A stretch of 47,773 bases of DNA from an uncultured Microbacteriaceae bacterium (GCA_937124545.1 CAKZKU010000247.1:1-47773); one strand, 5' to 3'; counted from the first letter of the stretch, positions 1 to 13,173 are shown. Program-made: numbers and translations. Notes: generated from the letters alone by a model not told the origin.

Positions 1-844
1 CCCATAACCCTTGACGCATTTCGCGAGGGCCGTGTCCAAAAAAGTTTGTCACCAGGTCGTACTTCTCGGGTGGTGTCGGCAAGGAATCGTTCACAGCATC
101 GAGCGTGACCCATCGGATCATGCGGGGGTGGTGGTCCCGGGTCACGCGGCTTTGGCGCTCCGCTTCACCTCGGGTAAGGGCTGCGAGAGAGAGGTCCGTC
201 GCCGTAACATTCCAGCCCTGCTCCGCTAACCACAGCGCGTCAGCCCCTTCGCCAGCGCCCACCTCGAGGGCGTGGGAGGGGGTAAGGCCCTCGACCGCTC
301 TCTCGAGGGCGGCATTAGGTTTGCCACTCCACATCGCCGAGCCGGTATAGCGAGAATCCCACCGTGCGGCTTCCGCCGAGCGCCACTGCGACGCGAGCGA
401 GCGCATGGCGGCGTGGCGCAACGACCAGAACACCCGGAAGCCGAGCCACATCAGCGGTGTCAACGCACCTGCGGAGAACTCCAGGGTGTCGTGCAGCGTG
501 GTCGGTCCGACACCGCTTGGCTCCAAGGTCATCGTGTGTTGAAAAGACGACACGGCAGCGAGCGCACCCGTGAGCCCTCGACCGTTGTCGCGGAACTGGC
601 GGCGCATCCCCTCGCTGCTGGTTACAGGGTTGATTTCTTGGGTGCCCAAGGGGAGGAGCCCTAGCGCGGACGCGCGGACGACATAGGTTTTACCGCTTTC
701 CCAGCGTTCGGGAAAACCGTCTTGTGCCTCGGCGCGAAAACGCAGAAAAGGCGCTGACACCGACTGAAAAACACCGGGGTCGTGGAGGGCCGCCCATACT
801 TCTTCAAGCGAGGCGTTCAGCTGGGTCGTCAGGGAAATCTTCAT
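1..844 (-). CDS. SRPBCC domain fused to class I SAM-dependent methyltransferase (partial, runs off left edge)
   Basis: An uninterrupted minus-strand reading frame begins at ATG 844 (MKISLTTQLNASLEEVW) and is still open at base 1, giving about 281 visible residues. Residues 1 to about 155 read like an SRPBCC/polyketide-cyclase-type ligand-binding fold. From about residue 161 (RWDSRYTGSAMWSGKPN) the sequence follows the usual start of small actinobacterial methyltransferases, and motif I (ALEVGAGEGADALWLA, about 192-207) is the SAM-binding glycine loop, followed by the acidic residue of TATDLS. The substrate is unknown. An in-frame ATG at 856 is an alternative start, with a TAG just upstream of it. 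CATGCT lies 7 bases before ATG 844 and could be a -10 of a leaderless start. The fusion is seen directly; the fold of the first half is inferred from pattern only. Confidence 0.75.
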   Translation of the reverse strand, partial: MKISLTTQLNASLEEVWAALHDPGVFQSVSAPFLRFRAEAQDGFPERWESGKTYVVRASALGLLPLGTQEINPVTSSEGMRRQFRDNGRGLTGALAAVSSFQHTMTLEPSGVGPTTLHDTLEFSAGALTPLMWLGFRVFWSLRHAAMRSLASQWRSAEAARWDSRYTGSAMWSGKPNAALERAVEGLTPSHALEVGAGEGADALWLAEQGWNVTATDLSLAALTRGEAERQSRVTRDHHPRMIRWVTLDAVNDSLPTPPEKYDLVTNFFGHGPREMRQGLW

Positions 845-888
845 CAGCACCAGCATGCCCTAACAGGCCTCTGCTCAGGTTGCGGTTT

Positions 889-894
889 TAGAGT
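889..894 (+). promoter_or_regulatory. -10 box TAGAGT, leaderless start of the DUF427 gene
   Basis: TAGAGT ends 6 bases before the ATG at 901, so transcription would begin at or next to the start codon. No good -35 is visible, and GAGGG lies too close to the ATG to serve as a normal ribosome binding site. Confidence 0.5.
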
Positions 895-900
895 GAGGGC

Positions 901-1200
901 ATGAAAGCACACTTGAACGGAACAGTCATTGCCGAGGCACCGGAGTCCGACCTCGTCAAAATCGAAGGCAATTGGTATTTCCCCGAGAGTGCGGTGGACT
1001 TCGAGTTCCTCGCAGAAAGCCCCACGCAGTATCTCTGTCCGTGGAAAGGTGAGGCGACCTACTTCACGGTGACCGTCGACGGGCAGCCCTACCAGGATCG
1101 CGCTTTTTCCTATCGCGATCTGCGGCCAGGGGCCGTGGAGAGGATTGGGACAGACTTCGCGGGTTATGTCTGTTTCTGGAAAGACGTTGTCGTCGAGTAG
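901..1200 (+). CDS. DUF427 family protein
   Basis: This 99-residue protein fits the DUF427 family in length and wording: MKAHLNGTVIAEA at the start, the NWYFPESAV segment, CPWKGEATYFTV in the middle and GYVCFWKDVVVE at the end. The family is a small beta-rich fold whose biochemical role is not established. No signal peptide or membrane segment is visible, so it is probably cytosolic. It is divergent from the methyltransferase fusion to its left, and its 3' end overlaps the 3' end of the convergent SprT-like gene by 37 bases. The ATG at 901 is supported by the TAGAGT box just upstream. Confidence 0.85.
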   Translation: MKAHLNGTVIAEAPESDLVKIEGNWYFPESAVDFEFLAESPTQYLCPWKGEATYFTVTVDGQPYQDRAFSYRDLRPGAVERIGTDFAGYVCFWKDVVVE

Positions 1201-1652
1201 GTATCTCTTACCCGCCACTCGATCAGGTGGCGTCGGTCAAAACGCGGGTTACACCTCGAACATGAAGTCGGCTTGCCGGGCTTGCGGAATCGAATAACTT
1301 CATGGCCGTTCGGGCAAAGACCCTGCCACTTTGCTCGGTCTGTTGCCGGCTCCTGGTGGTGAGTGCGACCTCCGGTATATCCAATTCTGCGGGCAATAGA
1401 TAACCACCTCGTGCCGTGGCCCTCTTTCGAACCAGCAAGAGCGTGAGCAATTTCATGAAGCACGACTTGCTCAAAGTCGTGGTCGCTGGCCGCAGCAGCG
1501 AGGTGTTTGGAGACCGTGATGCGCTGTGTTCGGTGGTCGCATTGTCCGAAACGAGTGGTGGCCCGATCCCACGCAAACCGCCACTGAGCGGCCAGACCGT
1601 GGGTTACCAGCAGCGAGTTCGCCAGTGCTTCGTGATCACGGAGATCGGCCAT
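1164..1652 (-). CDS. SprT-like zinc metalloprotease
   Basis: A 162-residue protein with the SprT-like layout. HEIAH at residues 66-70 is the HExxH zinc and catalytic motif, and the histidine of EGHGTRW (H79) is the likely third metal ligand. The C-terminal part has a zinc-ribbon pattern: CPNGH at 113-117 and CSRC at 131-134. SprT-like proteins resemble the protease domain of SPRTN, but the bacterial members' substrates are mostly unknown. There is no signal peptide, so it should be cytosolic. The last 12 codons are read across the end of the DUF427 gene on the other strand. TACCCT lies 6 bases before the ATG. Confidence 0.85.
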   Translation of the reverse strand: MADLRDHEALANSLLVTHGLAAQWRFAWDRATTRFGQCDHRTQRITVSKHLAAAASDHDFEQVVLHEIAHALAGSKEGHGTRWLSIARRIGYTGGRTHHQEPATDRAKWQGLCPNGHEVIRFRKPGKPTSCSRCNPRFDRRHLIEWRVRDTYSTTTSFQKQT

Positions 1653-1658
1653 GCGACC

Positions 1659-1664
1659 AGGGTA
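1659..1664 (-). promoter_or_regulatory. -10 box TACCCT, leaderless start of the SprT-like gene
   Basis: On the minus strand TACCCT is followed by 6 bases and then the ATG at 1652. This is the same spacing as at seven other genes in the window. Confidence 0.45.
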
Positions 1665-1683
1665 GCGAGGCAGGCGCGCGTGG

Positions 1684-1698
1684 GGGGAAGTTTTCCCC
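1684..1698. repeat. Short inverted repeat upstream of the rpoB promoter
   Basis: GGGGAA and TTCCCC are separated by 3 bases. It lies between the divergent SprT-like and rpoB starts, just upstream of the rpoB -35 box, and could be a protein-binding site. Function is unknown. Confidence 0.4.
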
Positions 1699-1709
1699 AG
1701 GAACAGGGG

Positions 1710-1739
1710 TAGACAAGGCGGTGGATCCTTGTCTATAGT
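1710..1739 (+). promoter_or_regulatory. Probable rpoBC promoter carrying a 9-base inverted repeat
   Basis: TAGACA (1710-1715) and TATAGT (1734-1739) are 18 bases apart, a sound sigma-70-type pair. TAGACAAGG (1710-1718) and CCTTGTCTA (1727-1735) form a perfect 9-base inverted repeat with an 8-base centre, so the repeat starts at the -35 box and ends inside the -10 box. Transcription would begin near 1746, leaving a leader of about 158 bases before rpoB. In that leader I see no gene and no strong terminator. Confidence 0.6.
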
Positions 1740-1903
1740 TAGAGATTGCTTCCCTGACTTCTCTTGTCTTCATATTGCGGTGGACAAGCGGCCCCCGAGA
1801 ATAGCGGCGGGGTGATCCCACAGAGATGGGTTTCAGGCGTTGCTTCTATCCGGTTTGGTCACCCACAACGAGGCTCTTCTGTGAGCCCTGGAGGTAATAG
1901 CTC

Positions 1904-4900
1904 TTGGCTGCTGCGCGTCCCGCATCCACAAGTCCCACGAACGGCCGAGTTGCACAGCGACTCACGTTTGCCAAAATTTCTGACACCGTCGATGTTCCGG
2001 ATCTGCTCGCACTGCAGACCGAGAGCTTCGAATGGCTTGTCGGTGCTCCCGCCTGGAAGGCGCGGGTCAAAGCGACAAAGGCTGCCGGTGAGACCCCGGT
2101 AACCGAGCGCAGCGGTCTCACCGAGATCTTCGAGGAGATTTCTCCGATCGAAGACTCGGGCGAGACCATGCAGCTCTCGTTCCAGAACCCCTACCTCGAA
2201 GAGGAAAAGTACTCCCTCGATGAGTGCAAGGAACGCGGTAAGACTTACGCAGCACCGTTGTATGTCGAGGCTGAGTTCATGAACCACCTCACCGGTGAGA
2301 TCAAGACCCAGACCGTCTTCATGGGAGATTTCCCGTTGATGACCGAAAAGGGAACCTTCATCATCAACGGCACCGAGCGTGTCGTCGTGTCCCAGTTGGT
2401 GCGAAGCCCCGGTGTTTATTTCGACACGTCGCTCGACAAAGTCAGCGACAAAGAAATCCACTCAGTTCGCGTTATCCCTAGCCGTGGTGCCTGGCTTGAG
2501 TTCGAGGTCGATAAGCGTGACCAGGTTGGTGTCCGCATCGATCGCAAGCGCAAGCAGTCCGTCACGGTCTTCCTGAAAGCCCTCGGTCTGACCTCCGAGG
2601 ACATTGCGAAGCACTTTGCGGGCTACAACAGCATTCTTGAGGCCCTGGAGAAGGACACGATCCTTACCAAGGAAGAAGCCCTCAAAGACATCTACCGCAA
2701 GCTGCGTCCGGGCGAGCAGGTTGCCGCCGAGGCAGCGCGCACTCTGCTGGACAACTTCTACTTCAACCCCAAGCGCTATGACTTGGCCAAGGTGGGTCGC
2801 TACAAGATCAACCGCAAGCTGGGCCTGGAGCAGCCACTGAAGAACTCGGTTCTCACCGTGGACGACATTGTCGCCACGATTAAGTACCTGGTTGCCCTTC
2901 ACGATGGACGCACTCACATTGAGGGCTCCCGTGCGGGCAAGAAGGTCGATATCCGCATTGACGTGGACGACATTGACCACTTTGGCAACCGTCGTATTCG
3001 CGCCGTTGGCGAGCTGATTCAAAACCAGGTTCGCACCGGACTTTCCCGTATGGAGCGCGTGGTGCGCGAGCGGATGACCACTCAGGACATCGAAGCGATT
3101 ACGCCGCAGACCTTGATTAACGTCCGACCCGTCGTGGCAGCAATCAAAGAGTTCTTTGGTACCAGCCAGCTCTCGCAGTTCATGGACCAAAACAACCCGC
3201 TGTCGGGCCTCACCCACAAGCGTCGCCTCTCGGCGCTCGGACCGGGTGGTCTCAGCCGTGAGCGTGCCGGTGTTGAGGTGCGCGACGTGCACCCCTCGCA
3301 CTACGGCCGCATGTGCCCCATCGAAACTCCGGAAGGCCCCAACATTGGTTTGATTGGTTCGCTGGCGTCGTTTGCGCGAATCAATGCCTTCGGTTTCATC
3401 GAAACCCCTTACCGTCGTGTCACCAAGGGCAAGGTCGGCAAAGCTGTTGACTACCTCACTGCTAATGACGAAGACGAGTTCATCGTTGCGCAGGCGGGAA
3501 CCCCGCTGAACGCCGACGGCACGTTCGCCGTTGACCGCGTTTTGGTCCGTAAGAAGGGCGGCGAGGTCGAGCTCGTCGCTCCTGAGACGGTTGACTACGT
3601 CGATGTGTCCCCGCGCCAGATGGTGTCGGTTGCGACGTCGCTGATTCCGTTCCTCGAGCACGATGACGCAAACCGCGCCCTCATGGGTGCGAACATGCAG
3701 CGTCAAGCTGTGCCGCTGTTGCGTTCTGAGTCACCGCTGGTCGGTACCGGAATGGAATCCTTCGCTGCAGTGGATGCCGGTGACGTCATTACCGCTATGG
3801 CTCCCGGTGTCGTCACTGAGGTGTCGGCGGACTTTGCCGTGGTGAAGCAGGACAAGGGCGGAACCAAGACCTACACCCTGCGGAAGTTTGACCGCTCGAA
3901 CCAGGGCACCAACTACAACCACCAGGTTCGCGTGAACGTGGGAGACAAGGTTGTTGAAGGCTCGGTCATCGCTGATGGCCCCGCCACGGAAGATGGCGAG
4001 TTGGCTCTGGGTAAGAACCTTCTTGTGGCCTTCATGTCGTGGGAGGGCTACAACTTCGAGGACGCGATCATCTTGTCGCAGAACCTCGTGAAAGATGACA
4101 CCCTTTCCTCGATCCACATTGAAGAGTATGAAGTGGACGCCCGGGACACCAAGCTCGGTAAGGAAGAGATCACTCGTGACCTTCCCAACGTCGGTCCCGA
4201 AATGCTCGCCAACCTGGATGAGCGCGGAATTATCCGCATTGGTGCTGAGGTTCGCCCCGGTGACATCCTCGTGGGCAAGGTCACACCTAAGGGTGAAACC
4301 GAGCTCAGCGCGGAAGAGCGCCTGTTGCGCGCCATCTTCAACGAGAAGAGTCGCGAGGTTCGCGACACTTCGCTGAAGGTCCCCCACGGCGAGCAGGGAA
4401 CCATCATCGGCGTCAAGGTCTTTGATGCTGTTGACGGTGACGACGAGCTGGGCTCGGGTGTCAACCAGCGCGTAGTTGTCTACATCGCTCAGAAGCGCAA
4501 GATCTCTGAGGGTGACAAGCTCGCGGGTCGTCACGGGAACAAGGGTGTTATCGCCAGGATTCTTCCTGTCGAGGACATGCCTTTCCTGGAAGATGGCACC
4601 CCGGTAGACATCATCTTGAACCCCCTGGGTGTCCCTGGACGCATGAACTTCGGTCAGGTCTTGGAAATTCACCTCGGGTGGGCTGCCAAGCAGGGCTGGA
4701 AAGTCAGCGGGGACCCGGCATGGGCGAAGCGTCTTGCGGCACAAGCCCGCGAAGCACTGCCCGGCACCAAGGTTGCCACCCCGGTATTCGATGGCGCGAG
4801 CGAGGAAGAAATCGCTGGGCTGTTGGACTCCACCCTGGTGAACCGTGATGGAAACCGTATGGTCGGCTCCTCTGGAAAGGCCCAGCTCTTTGATGGTCGT

Positions 4901-5392
4901 TCCGGCGAGCCCTACCCGGCACCGATTTCCGTGGGCTACATGTACATCCTGAAGCTCCACCACCTCATCGATGACAAGATTCACGCTCGCTCCACGGGCC
5001 CGTACTCGATGATCACGCAGCAGCCCCTCGGTGGTAAAGCACAGTTCGGTGGGCAGCGCTTTGGTGAGATGGAAGTGTGGGCTCTGGAAGCGTACGGCGC
5101 CTCGTACGCCCTGCAGGAGCTGCTGACCATCAAGTCGGATGACATTCTCGGTCGCGTGAAGGTATACGAATCGATCGTCAAGGGTGAAAACATCCAGGAG
5201 CCCGGCATCCCCGAGAGCTTCAAGGTGCTCATGAAGGAGATGCAGTCTCTGTGTCTCAACGTCGAAGTCCTGTCAGCGGATGGCCAAGTGGTCTCGCTGA
5301 AGGATTCTGATGACGAGCTCTACCGCGCAGCGGAAGAGCTGGGAATCAACATTTCCTCCCGCTTCGAGTCTTCGTCCGTGGACGAGATCTAA
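1904..5392 (+). CDS. rpoB: RNA polymerase beta subunit
   Basis: The 1162-residue beta subunit forms the core RNA polymerase catalytic cleft with RpoC. The TTG start at 1904 (reads LAAARPAS) is chosen because GGAGGT lies 8 bases upstream and because TTG starts are usual for actinobacterial rpoB. The rifampicin pocket reads [17 protein letters not shown] then [14 protein letters not shown]. The aspartate, histidine and serine usually changed in resistant strains are all the sensitive type. Near the C-terminus [19 protein letters not shown] is the universally conserved switch-region segment. rpoC follows after 36 bases in the same operon. The usual rplJ-rplL pair is not directly upstream here. 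Confidence 0.98.
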   Translation: MAAARPASTSPTNGRVAQRLTFAKISDTVDVPDLLALQTESFEWLVGAPAWKARVKATKAAGETPVTERSGLTEIFEEISPIEDSGETMQLSFQNPYLEEEKYSLDECKERGKTYAAPLYVEAEFMNHLTGEIKTQTVFMGDFPLMTEKGTFIINGTERVVVSQLVRSPGVYFDTSLDKVSDKEIHSVRVIPSRGAWLEFEVDKRDQVGVRIDRKRKQSVTVFLKALGLTSEDIAKHFAGYNSILEALEKDTILTKEEALKDIYRKLRPGEQVAAEAARTLLDNFYFNPKRYDLAKVGRYKINRKLGLEQPLKNSVLTVDDIVATIKYLVALHDGRTHIEGSRAGKKVDIRIDVDDIDHFGNRRIRAVGELIQNQVRTGLSRMERVVRERMTTQDIEAITPQTLINVRPVVAAIKEFFGTSQLSQFMDQNNPLSGLTHKRRLSALGPGGLSRERAGVEVRDVHPSHYGRMCPIETPEGPNIGLIGSLASFARINAFGFIETPYRRVTKGKVGKAVDYLTANDEDEFIVAQAGTPLNADGTFAVDRVLVRKKGGEVELVAPETVDYVDVSPRQMVSVATSLIPFLEHDDANRALMGANMQRQAVPLLRSESPLVGTGMESFAAVDAGDVITAMAPGVVTEVSADFAVVKQDKGGTKTYTLRKFDRSNQGTNYNHQVRVNVGDKVVEGSVIADGPATEDGELALGKNLLVAFMSWEGYNFEDAIILSQNLVKDDTLSSIHIEEYEVDARDTKLGKEEITRDLPNVGPEMLANLDERGIIRIGAEVRPGDILVGKVTPKGETELSAEERLLRAIFNEKSREVRDTSLKVPHGEQGTIIGVKVFDAVDGDDELGSGVNQRVVVYIAQKRKISEGDKLAGRHGNKGVIARILPVEDMPFLEDGTPVDIILNPLGVPGRMNFGQVLEIHLGWAAKQGWKVSGDPAWAKRLAAQAREALPGTKVATPVFDGASEEEIAGLLDSTLVNRDGNRMVGSSGKAQLFDGRSGEPYPAPISVGYMYILKLHHLIDDKIHARSTGPYSMITQQPLGGKAQFGGQRFGEMEVWALEAYGASYALQELLTIKSDDILGRVKVYESIVKGENIQEPGIPESFKVLMKEMQSLCLNVEVLSADGQVVSLKDSDDELYRAAEELGINISSRFESSSVDEI

Positions 5393-5428
5393 GAATTCGA
5401 CGACAGAAACTAACGAGAGAGACACATC

Positions 5429-9313
<3,885 letters not shown>

Positions 9314-9325
9314 GAATCACCGTGC

Positions 9326-9354
9326 AAAAGGGCCAGCAGTTGCTGGCCCTTTTG
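9326..9354 (+). terminator. Terminator after rpoC
   Basis: AAAAGGGCCAGCA (9326-9338) pairs perfectly with TGCTGGCCCTTTT (9341-9353): a 13-base stem whose arm ends in a T run. It lies 13 bases after the rpoC stop codon and separates rpoBC from the prepilin peptidase gene. Confidence 0.9.
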
Positions 9355-9395
9355 TCGTTCTGGGGATAATCCCGGTGGGCTTTCTCCGCTCTTTC

Positions 9396-9401
9396 TAGCG
9401 T
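9396..9401 (+). promoter_or_regulatory. -10 box TAGCGT, leaderless start of the prepilin peptidase gene
   Basis: TAGCGT ends 6 bases before ATG 9408. The GGAGGG in between touches the ATG and is too close for normal Shine-Dalgarno spacing, which favours a leaderless mRNA. Confidence 0.45.
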
Positions 9402-9407
9402 GGAGGG

Positions 9408-9878
9408 ATGGAGAGTCTTGTCAGCGCCTTCTTGCATGTGGCGGTGGCGGGATTTGGACTGCGTTTGGCCGTGATCGATCAGCAGTTTCATCGGTTACCG
9501 GATCGGCTCACAGGACCGCTTGCTGCGCTGGTGTTGGGCTGGGGGATTGTGTTCCTGCCGACGGCGCGTTTCAGCGAGGCTCTGGGGGAAGCAGCCCTCA
9601 CGGTGGCCGTGTTCGCTCTGTGTGCTCTCATGCCGGGGCGCCCGCTCGGATGGGGAGATGTGAAGCTTCAAGTGGGCTTGGGTTTTTACACGGCTGCGCT
9701 CGTGCCCGGAGGCGCGTTTATCCAGGTGGTGCTGTCCTTCATCCTTGGGGGAATCACCGCTGGTGTGTTGCTGATTGCACGTGCGGTAACACCGCAGGAG
9801 GGCATCCCGTTGGGGCCCCCCATGGTGGCGGCGGCGTTCGTGGTGGCAGGGGTGGCAGGAAGTGGAAAAATCATTTGA
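9408..9878 (+). CDS. A24-family prepilin peptidase (TadV/CpaA-like)
   Basis: A 156-residue, very hydrophobic membrane protein with both catalytic aspartates of the A24 aspartic proteases: D24 in IDQQFHRLPDRLT, and D84 in GWGDVKL, the GxGD motif. The family cleaves the short leader of type IV or Flp pilin precursors at the cytoplasmic membrane face. The C-terminal IPLGPPMVAAAFVV matches the usual last helix. It is short and lacks the N-methylase domain, as in Tad-type enzymes. No pilin or pilus assembly gene is in the window. It sits alone between rpoC and rpsL, and its stop codon lies inside the -35 box of the next promoter. Confidence 0.85.
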   Translation: MESLVSAFLHVAVAGFGLRLAVIDQQFHRLPDRLTGPLAALVLGWGIVFLPTARFSEALGEAALTVAVFALCALMPGRPLGWGDVKLQVGLGFYTAALVPGGAFIQVVLSFILGGITAGVLLIARAVTPQEGIPLGPPMVAAAFVVAGVAGSGKII

Positions 9879-9903
9879 CCCGGCGTGAAATCGCCATTAC
9901 TCT
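9875..9903 (+). promoter_or_regulatory. Promoter of the str operon (rpsL)
   Basis: TTGACC (9875-9880) and TACTCT (9898-9903) are separated by exactly 17 bases. The TGA inside TTGACC is the stop codon of the preceding prepilin peptidase gene. The transcript would have a leader of about 250 bases. Confidence 0.75.
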
Positions 9904-10158
9904 AGAAGCTTGTGTGCGCGATGGCACGCCCGTCTTTGGCGCCCGGTTTCGGGAATCACTGACACGGGTCATCAACTCCACAACATTGGGTCCAGAGGTG
10001 GCTGCAGTGGCAACACGGCAACACCAACCCCCACGGCATACCAAGTGTTAGTCGCCTGTCGCATCTTGGTGAAGATGTCGCTGGGTGGTGGGCAACAACC
10101 ACTACCCAGTAACCACCATCAATGAGCTGTCACCGTGCAGCACCAAAAGGAGTGAACT
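9904..10158 (+). promoter_or_regulatory. rpsL leader with a hairpin before the ribosome binding site
   Basis: The gene-free leader holds one clear hairpin: CTGGGTGGTGG (10081-10091) pairs with CCACTACCCAG (10099-10109) across a 7-base loop, 11 pairs with one G-U. It ends 35 bases before the rpsL Shine-Dalgarno AAAAGGAG (10145-10152). The rest shows no coding frame I would support. Confidence 0.5.
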
Positions 10159-10533
10159 GTGCCAACGATTCAACAGTTGGTCCGTAAGGGACGCAAGCCC
10201 AAGGTTTCGAAGACCAAGGCGCCTGCCCTGAAGGCCAACCCCCAGCAGCGCGGCGTGTGCACGCGTGTCTACACCACGACCCCCAAGAAGCCGAACTCGG
10301 CTCTGCGGAAGGTCGCTCGTGTGAAGCTTTCCAACGGTACGGAAGTTACCGCCTACATCCCCGGTGAAGGCCACAACCTGCAGGAGCACTCGATGGTGCT
10401 CGTTCGCGGTGGTCGTGTGAAGGACCTTCCCGGTGTGCGATACAAAATTGTCCGCGGTGCTCTCGACACTCAGGCCGTCAAGAACCGCAAGCAGGCTCGT
10501 AGCCTCTACGGCGCAAAGATGGAGAAGAAGTAA
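10159..10533 (+). CDS. rpsL: 30S ribosomal protein S12
   Basis: This 124-residue protein sits at the decoding centre of the small subunit and helps set translational accuracy. [11 protein letters not shown] and [10 protein letters not shown] contain the two lysines whose changes give streptomycin resistance in other bacteria; both are wild type here. The start is GTG 10159, with AAAAGGAG 6 bases upstream. It is the first gene of the str operon, and its stop codon shares one base with the rpsG start, which suggests translational coupling. Confidence 0.98.
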   Translation: MPTIQQLVRKGRKPKVSKTKAPALKANPQQRGVCTRVYTTTPKKPNSALRKVARVKLSNGTEVTAYIPGEGHNLQEHSMVLVRGGRVKDLPGVRYKIVRGALDTQAVKNRKQARSLYGAKMEKK

Positions 10534-11003
10534 TGCCACGTAAAGGTCCCGCTCCCAAGCGCCCCGTCGTTGCTGACCCGGTATATGGCTCACCTGTCGT
10601 ATCCCAGCTGGTCAACAAGATCCTCGTGGGCGGAAAAAAAGGTCTCGCAGAGCGCATCGTCTACGGCGCACTCGAAGGTGTTAACACCAAGAGTGGCCAG
10701 GACCCGGTTGTCACCCTGAAGAAGGCCTTGGACAACGTCCGCCCGACTCTTGAAGTTCGTTCGCGCCGCGTGGGTGGTTCCACCTACCAGGTGCCCGTCG
10801 AGGTAAAGCCTCACCGTGCCAACACCCTGGCTCTGCGGTGGCTTTCCAGTTACGCCAAGGACCGTCGCGAAAAGACGATGACCGAGCGTTTGACGAACGA
10901 AATCTTGGATGCCTCCAACGGCCTCGGTGCCGCAGTGAAGCGTCGCGAAGACACCCACAAAATGGCCGAAGCCAACAAGGCCTTCGCTCACTACCGCTGG
11001 TAA
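10533..11003 (+). CDS. rpsG: 30S ribosomal protein S7
   Basis: S7 (156 residues, the usual length) nucleates assembly of the 3' domain of 16S rRNA and lines the tRNA exit site. [12 protein letters not shown] at the start, [12 protein letters not shown], the [18 protein letters not shown] beta-hairpin region and the AFAHYRW end are typical. In E. coli S7 represses its own operon by binding the mRNA between rpsL and rpsG. Here those genes overlap by one base, so no such spacer site exists. fusA follows after 38 bases. Confidence 0.98.
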   Translation: MPRKGPAPKRPVVADPVYGSPVVSQLVNKILVGGKKGLAERIVYGALEGVNTKSGQDPVVTLKKALDNVRPTLEVRSRRVGGSTYQVPVEVKPHRANTLALRWLSSYAKDRREKTMTERLTNEILDASNGLGAAVKRREDTHKMAEANKAFAHYRW

Positions 11004-11041
11004 ACCCCAACCCCTAACCCCCCAAAACTCGGAGGAATACT

Positions 11042-13156
11042 GTGGCACAGGACGTGCTAACTGACCTGAACAAGGTCCGCAACATCGGCATCATGGCGCA
11101 CATCGATGCGGGAAAGACCACCACAACAGAGCGCATTCTGTTTTACACGGGTATTTCCCACAAGATTGGTGAGGTCCACGATGGCGCAGCCACGATGGAC
11201 TGGATGGCGCAGGAGCAAGAGCGCGGCATCACCATCACCTCTGCTGCGACGACCTGTTTCTGGGACAACCACCAGATCAACATCATCGACACCCCCGGGC
11301 ACGTGGACTTCACCGTTGAGGTGGAGCGCAGCCTTCGTGTTCTTGATGGCGCGGTTGCGGTATTCGACGGCAAAGAGGGCGTAGAGCCCCAGTCTGAAAC
11401 CGTGTGGCGCCAGGCCGACAAGTACAACGTTCCCCGCATTTGCTTCGTCAACAAGATGGACAAGCTGGGCGCTGACTTCTACTACACGGTCGACACCATT
11501 GTGAAGCGCCTGGGCGCAAAGCCCCTCGTGCTTCAGTTGCCGATCGGGTTTGAGAGTTCCTTCGTCGGAATTGTTGACCTCATCGAAATGAACGCCAAGG
11601 TGTGGACCGGTGACGCTAAGGGTGACGTGTCCCTCGGTGCCGAGTACGAAACCAAGGCGATTCCCGAGGATCTTCAGGCCAAGGCTGAGGAATACCGCGC
11701 GGAACTGGTGGAAGCTGTTGCTGAAGCAAGCGACGAACTCCTTGAGAAGTACCTCGCTGGTGAAGAAATTTCGATTCCCGAGCTCAAAGCCGGTATCCGT
11801 TCGCTCACGATCGCTGGTGACGCATACCCCGTGCTGTGTGGCTCGTCCTTCAAGAACCGTGGCGTTCAGCCGATGCTGGACGCGGTTGTTGACTTCCTGC
11901 CTTCGCCACTGGATGTTCCCGCAGTGGAAGGTCACGACGTGCGTGACGCCGAGAAGGTTGTCCTTCGCAAGCCTGAGTCGGGAGAGCCTTTCTCGGCTCT
12001 CGCGTTCAAGGTTGCGGTGCACCCCTTCTTTGGTCGCCTGACCTACATTCGCGTGTACTCCGGGGGGATTGACTCCGGCGCACAGATCGTCAACTCCACG
12101 AAAGACAAAAAGGAGCGCATCGGGAAGATCTTCCAGATGCACGCCAACAAGGAGAACCCGGTGGAAAAGGTGTCCGCAGGACACATTTACGCCGTTATTG
12201 GCCTCAAAGACACCACGACCGGTGACACCCTGTGTGACCCGGGCAGCCCGGTGGTCCTGGAATCCATGACCTTCCCTGAGCCCGTGATCGAGGTGGCCAT
12301 CGAGCCCAAGACCAAGGCTGACCAGGAGAAGCTCTCCCTGGCCATCCAGAAGCTCGCTGAAGAAGACCCCACCTTCCGCACCGAACAGAACGTGGAAACG
12401 GGTCAGACCGTCATCAAGGGAATGGGCGAGTTGCACCTCGACATCCTGGTGGACCGGATGAAGCGCGAATTCAACGTCGAGGCCAACGTGGGTAAGCCCC
12501 AGGTCGCCTACCGCGAGACCATTCGCAAGACCATCGAGAAGATCGATTACACCCACAAGAAGCAAACCGGTGGTAGCGGTCAGTTCGCGAAGGTCCAGGT
12601 CATGCTCGAGCCTCTTGAGGTTACGGGCGAGACAATGTACGAGTTCGACAACAAAGTCACCGGTGGACGTATTCCCAGGGAATACATTCCTTCGGTGGAC
12701 GCAGGAATTCAGGACGCCATGCAGGTGGGCGTTCTGGCGGGCTACCCAACCGTGGGTGTCAAAGCGACACTCCTGGATGGGCAGTACCACGACGTTGACT
12801 CCTCGGAGATGGCGTTCAAAATCGCTGGATCGATGGTCTTTAAAGAGGCCGCGAGAAAAGCACAACCTGTCCTGCTCGAGCCGTTGATGGCTGTCGAGGT
12901 GCGTACCCCAGAGGAATACATGGGAGACGTCATCGGTGACCTCAACTCACGGCGTGGGCAGGTTCAGAGCATGGAGGACGCAACCGGCGTAAAAGTCGTG
13001 AGCGCCCTCGTGCCACTCTCGGAAATGTTCGGATACGTGGGTGACCTGAGGTCGAAGACTTCGGGCCGCGCGGTGTATTCGATGACGTTCGAGACGTATG
13101 CTGAAGTCCCGAAGGCTGTGGCCGACGAGATTATTCAGAAGGGCAAGGGCGACTAA
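11042..13156 (+). CDS. fusA: Translation elongation factor G
   Basis: EF-G (704 residues) is the GTPase that drives ribosomal translocation and, with RRF, subunit recycling. The GTP-binding elements appear in order: AHIDAGKTT (P-loop, residues 18-26), the [11 protein letters not shown] switch I, DTPGHVDF (G3) and NKMDKLG (G4). Domain IV includes [10 protein letters not shown]. The start is GTG 11042 behind CGGAGGAA. It is the third gene of the str operon; tuf follows after a 95-base spacer with its own likely -10 box. Confidence 0.98.
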   Translation: MAQDVLTDLNKVRNIGIMAHIDAGKTTTTERILFYTGISHKIGEVHDGAATMDWMAQEQERGITITSAATTCFWDNHQINIIDTPGHVDFTVEVERSLRVLDGAVAVFDGKEGVEPQSETVWRQADKYNVPRICFVNKMDKLGADFYYTVDTIVKRLGAKPLVLQLPIGFESSFVGIVDLIEMNAKVWTGDAKGDVSLGAEYETKAIPEDLQAKAEEYRAELVEAVAEASDELLEKYLAGEEISIPELKAGIRSLTIAGDAYPVLCGSSFKNRGVQPMLDAVVDFLPSPLDVPAVEGHDVRDAEKVVLRKPESGEPFSALAFKVAVHPFFGRLTYIRVYSGGIDSGAQIVNSTKDKKERIGKIFQMHANKENPVEKVSAGHIYAVIGLKDTTTGDTLCDPGSPVVLESMTFPEPVIEVAIEPKTKADQEKLSLAIQKLAEEDPTFRTEQNVETGQTVIKGMGELHLDILVDRMKREFNVEANVGKPQVAYRETIRKTIEKIDYTHKKQTGGSGQFAKVQVMLEPLEVTGETMYEFDNKVTGGRIPREYIPSVDAGIQDAMQVGVLAGYPTVGVKATLLDGQYHDVDSSEMAFKIAGSMVFKEAARKAQPVLLEPLMAVEVRTPEEYMGDVIGDLNSRRGQVQSMEDATGVKVVSALVPLSEMFGYVGDLRSKTSGRAVYSMTFETYAEVPKAVADEIIQKGKGD

Positions 13157-13167
13157 GCCCGAAAGAA

Positions 13168-13173
13168 TAGGCT
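13168..13173 (+). promoter_or_regulatory. Possible -10 box of an internal tuf promoter
   Basis: TAGGCT in the fusA-tuf spacer matches the TAnnnT boxes used elsewhere in the window. No convincing -35 is visible. A separate tuf promoter would fit the high demand for EF-Tu. Confidence 0.35.

Noticed and set aside
11..664. Plus-strand open frames at the left edge
   Set aside because: They are low-information Arg/Pro/Ala-rich translations opposite the SRPBCC-methyltransferase frame, which has real motifs.
3160..3260. Rifampicin-resistance changes in RpoB
   Set aside because: The cluster reads as the sensitive type at the aspartate, histidine and serine positions.
11057..12865. A 602-codon open frame on the minus strand inside fusA
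   Set aside because: It is the antisense shadow of EF-G in a high-GC gene; no ribosome binding site or recognisable protein. The same holds for long minus-strand frames inside rpoB, rpoC, rpoA and glmM.
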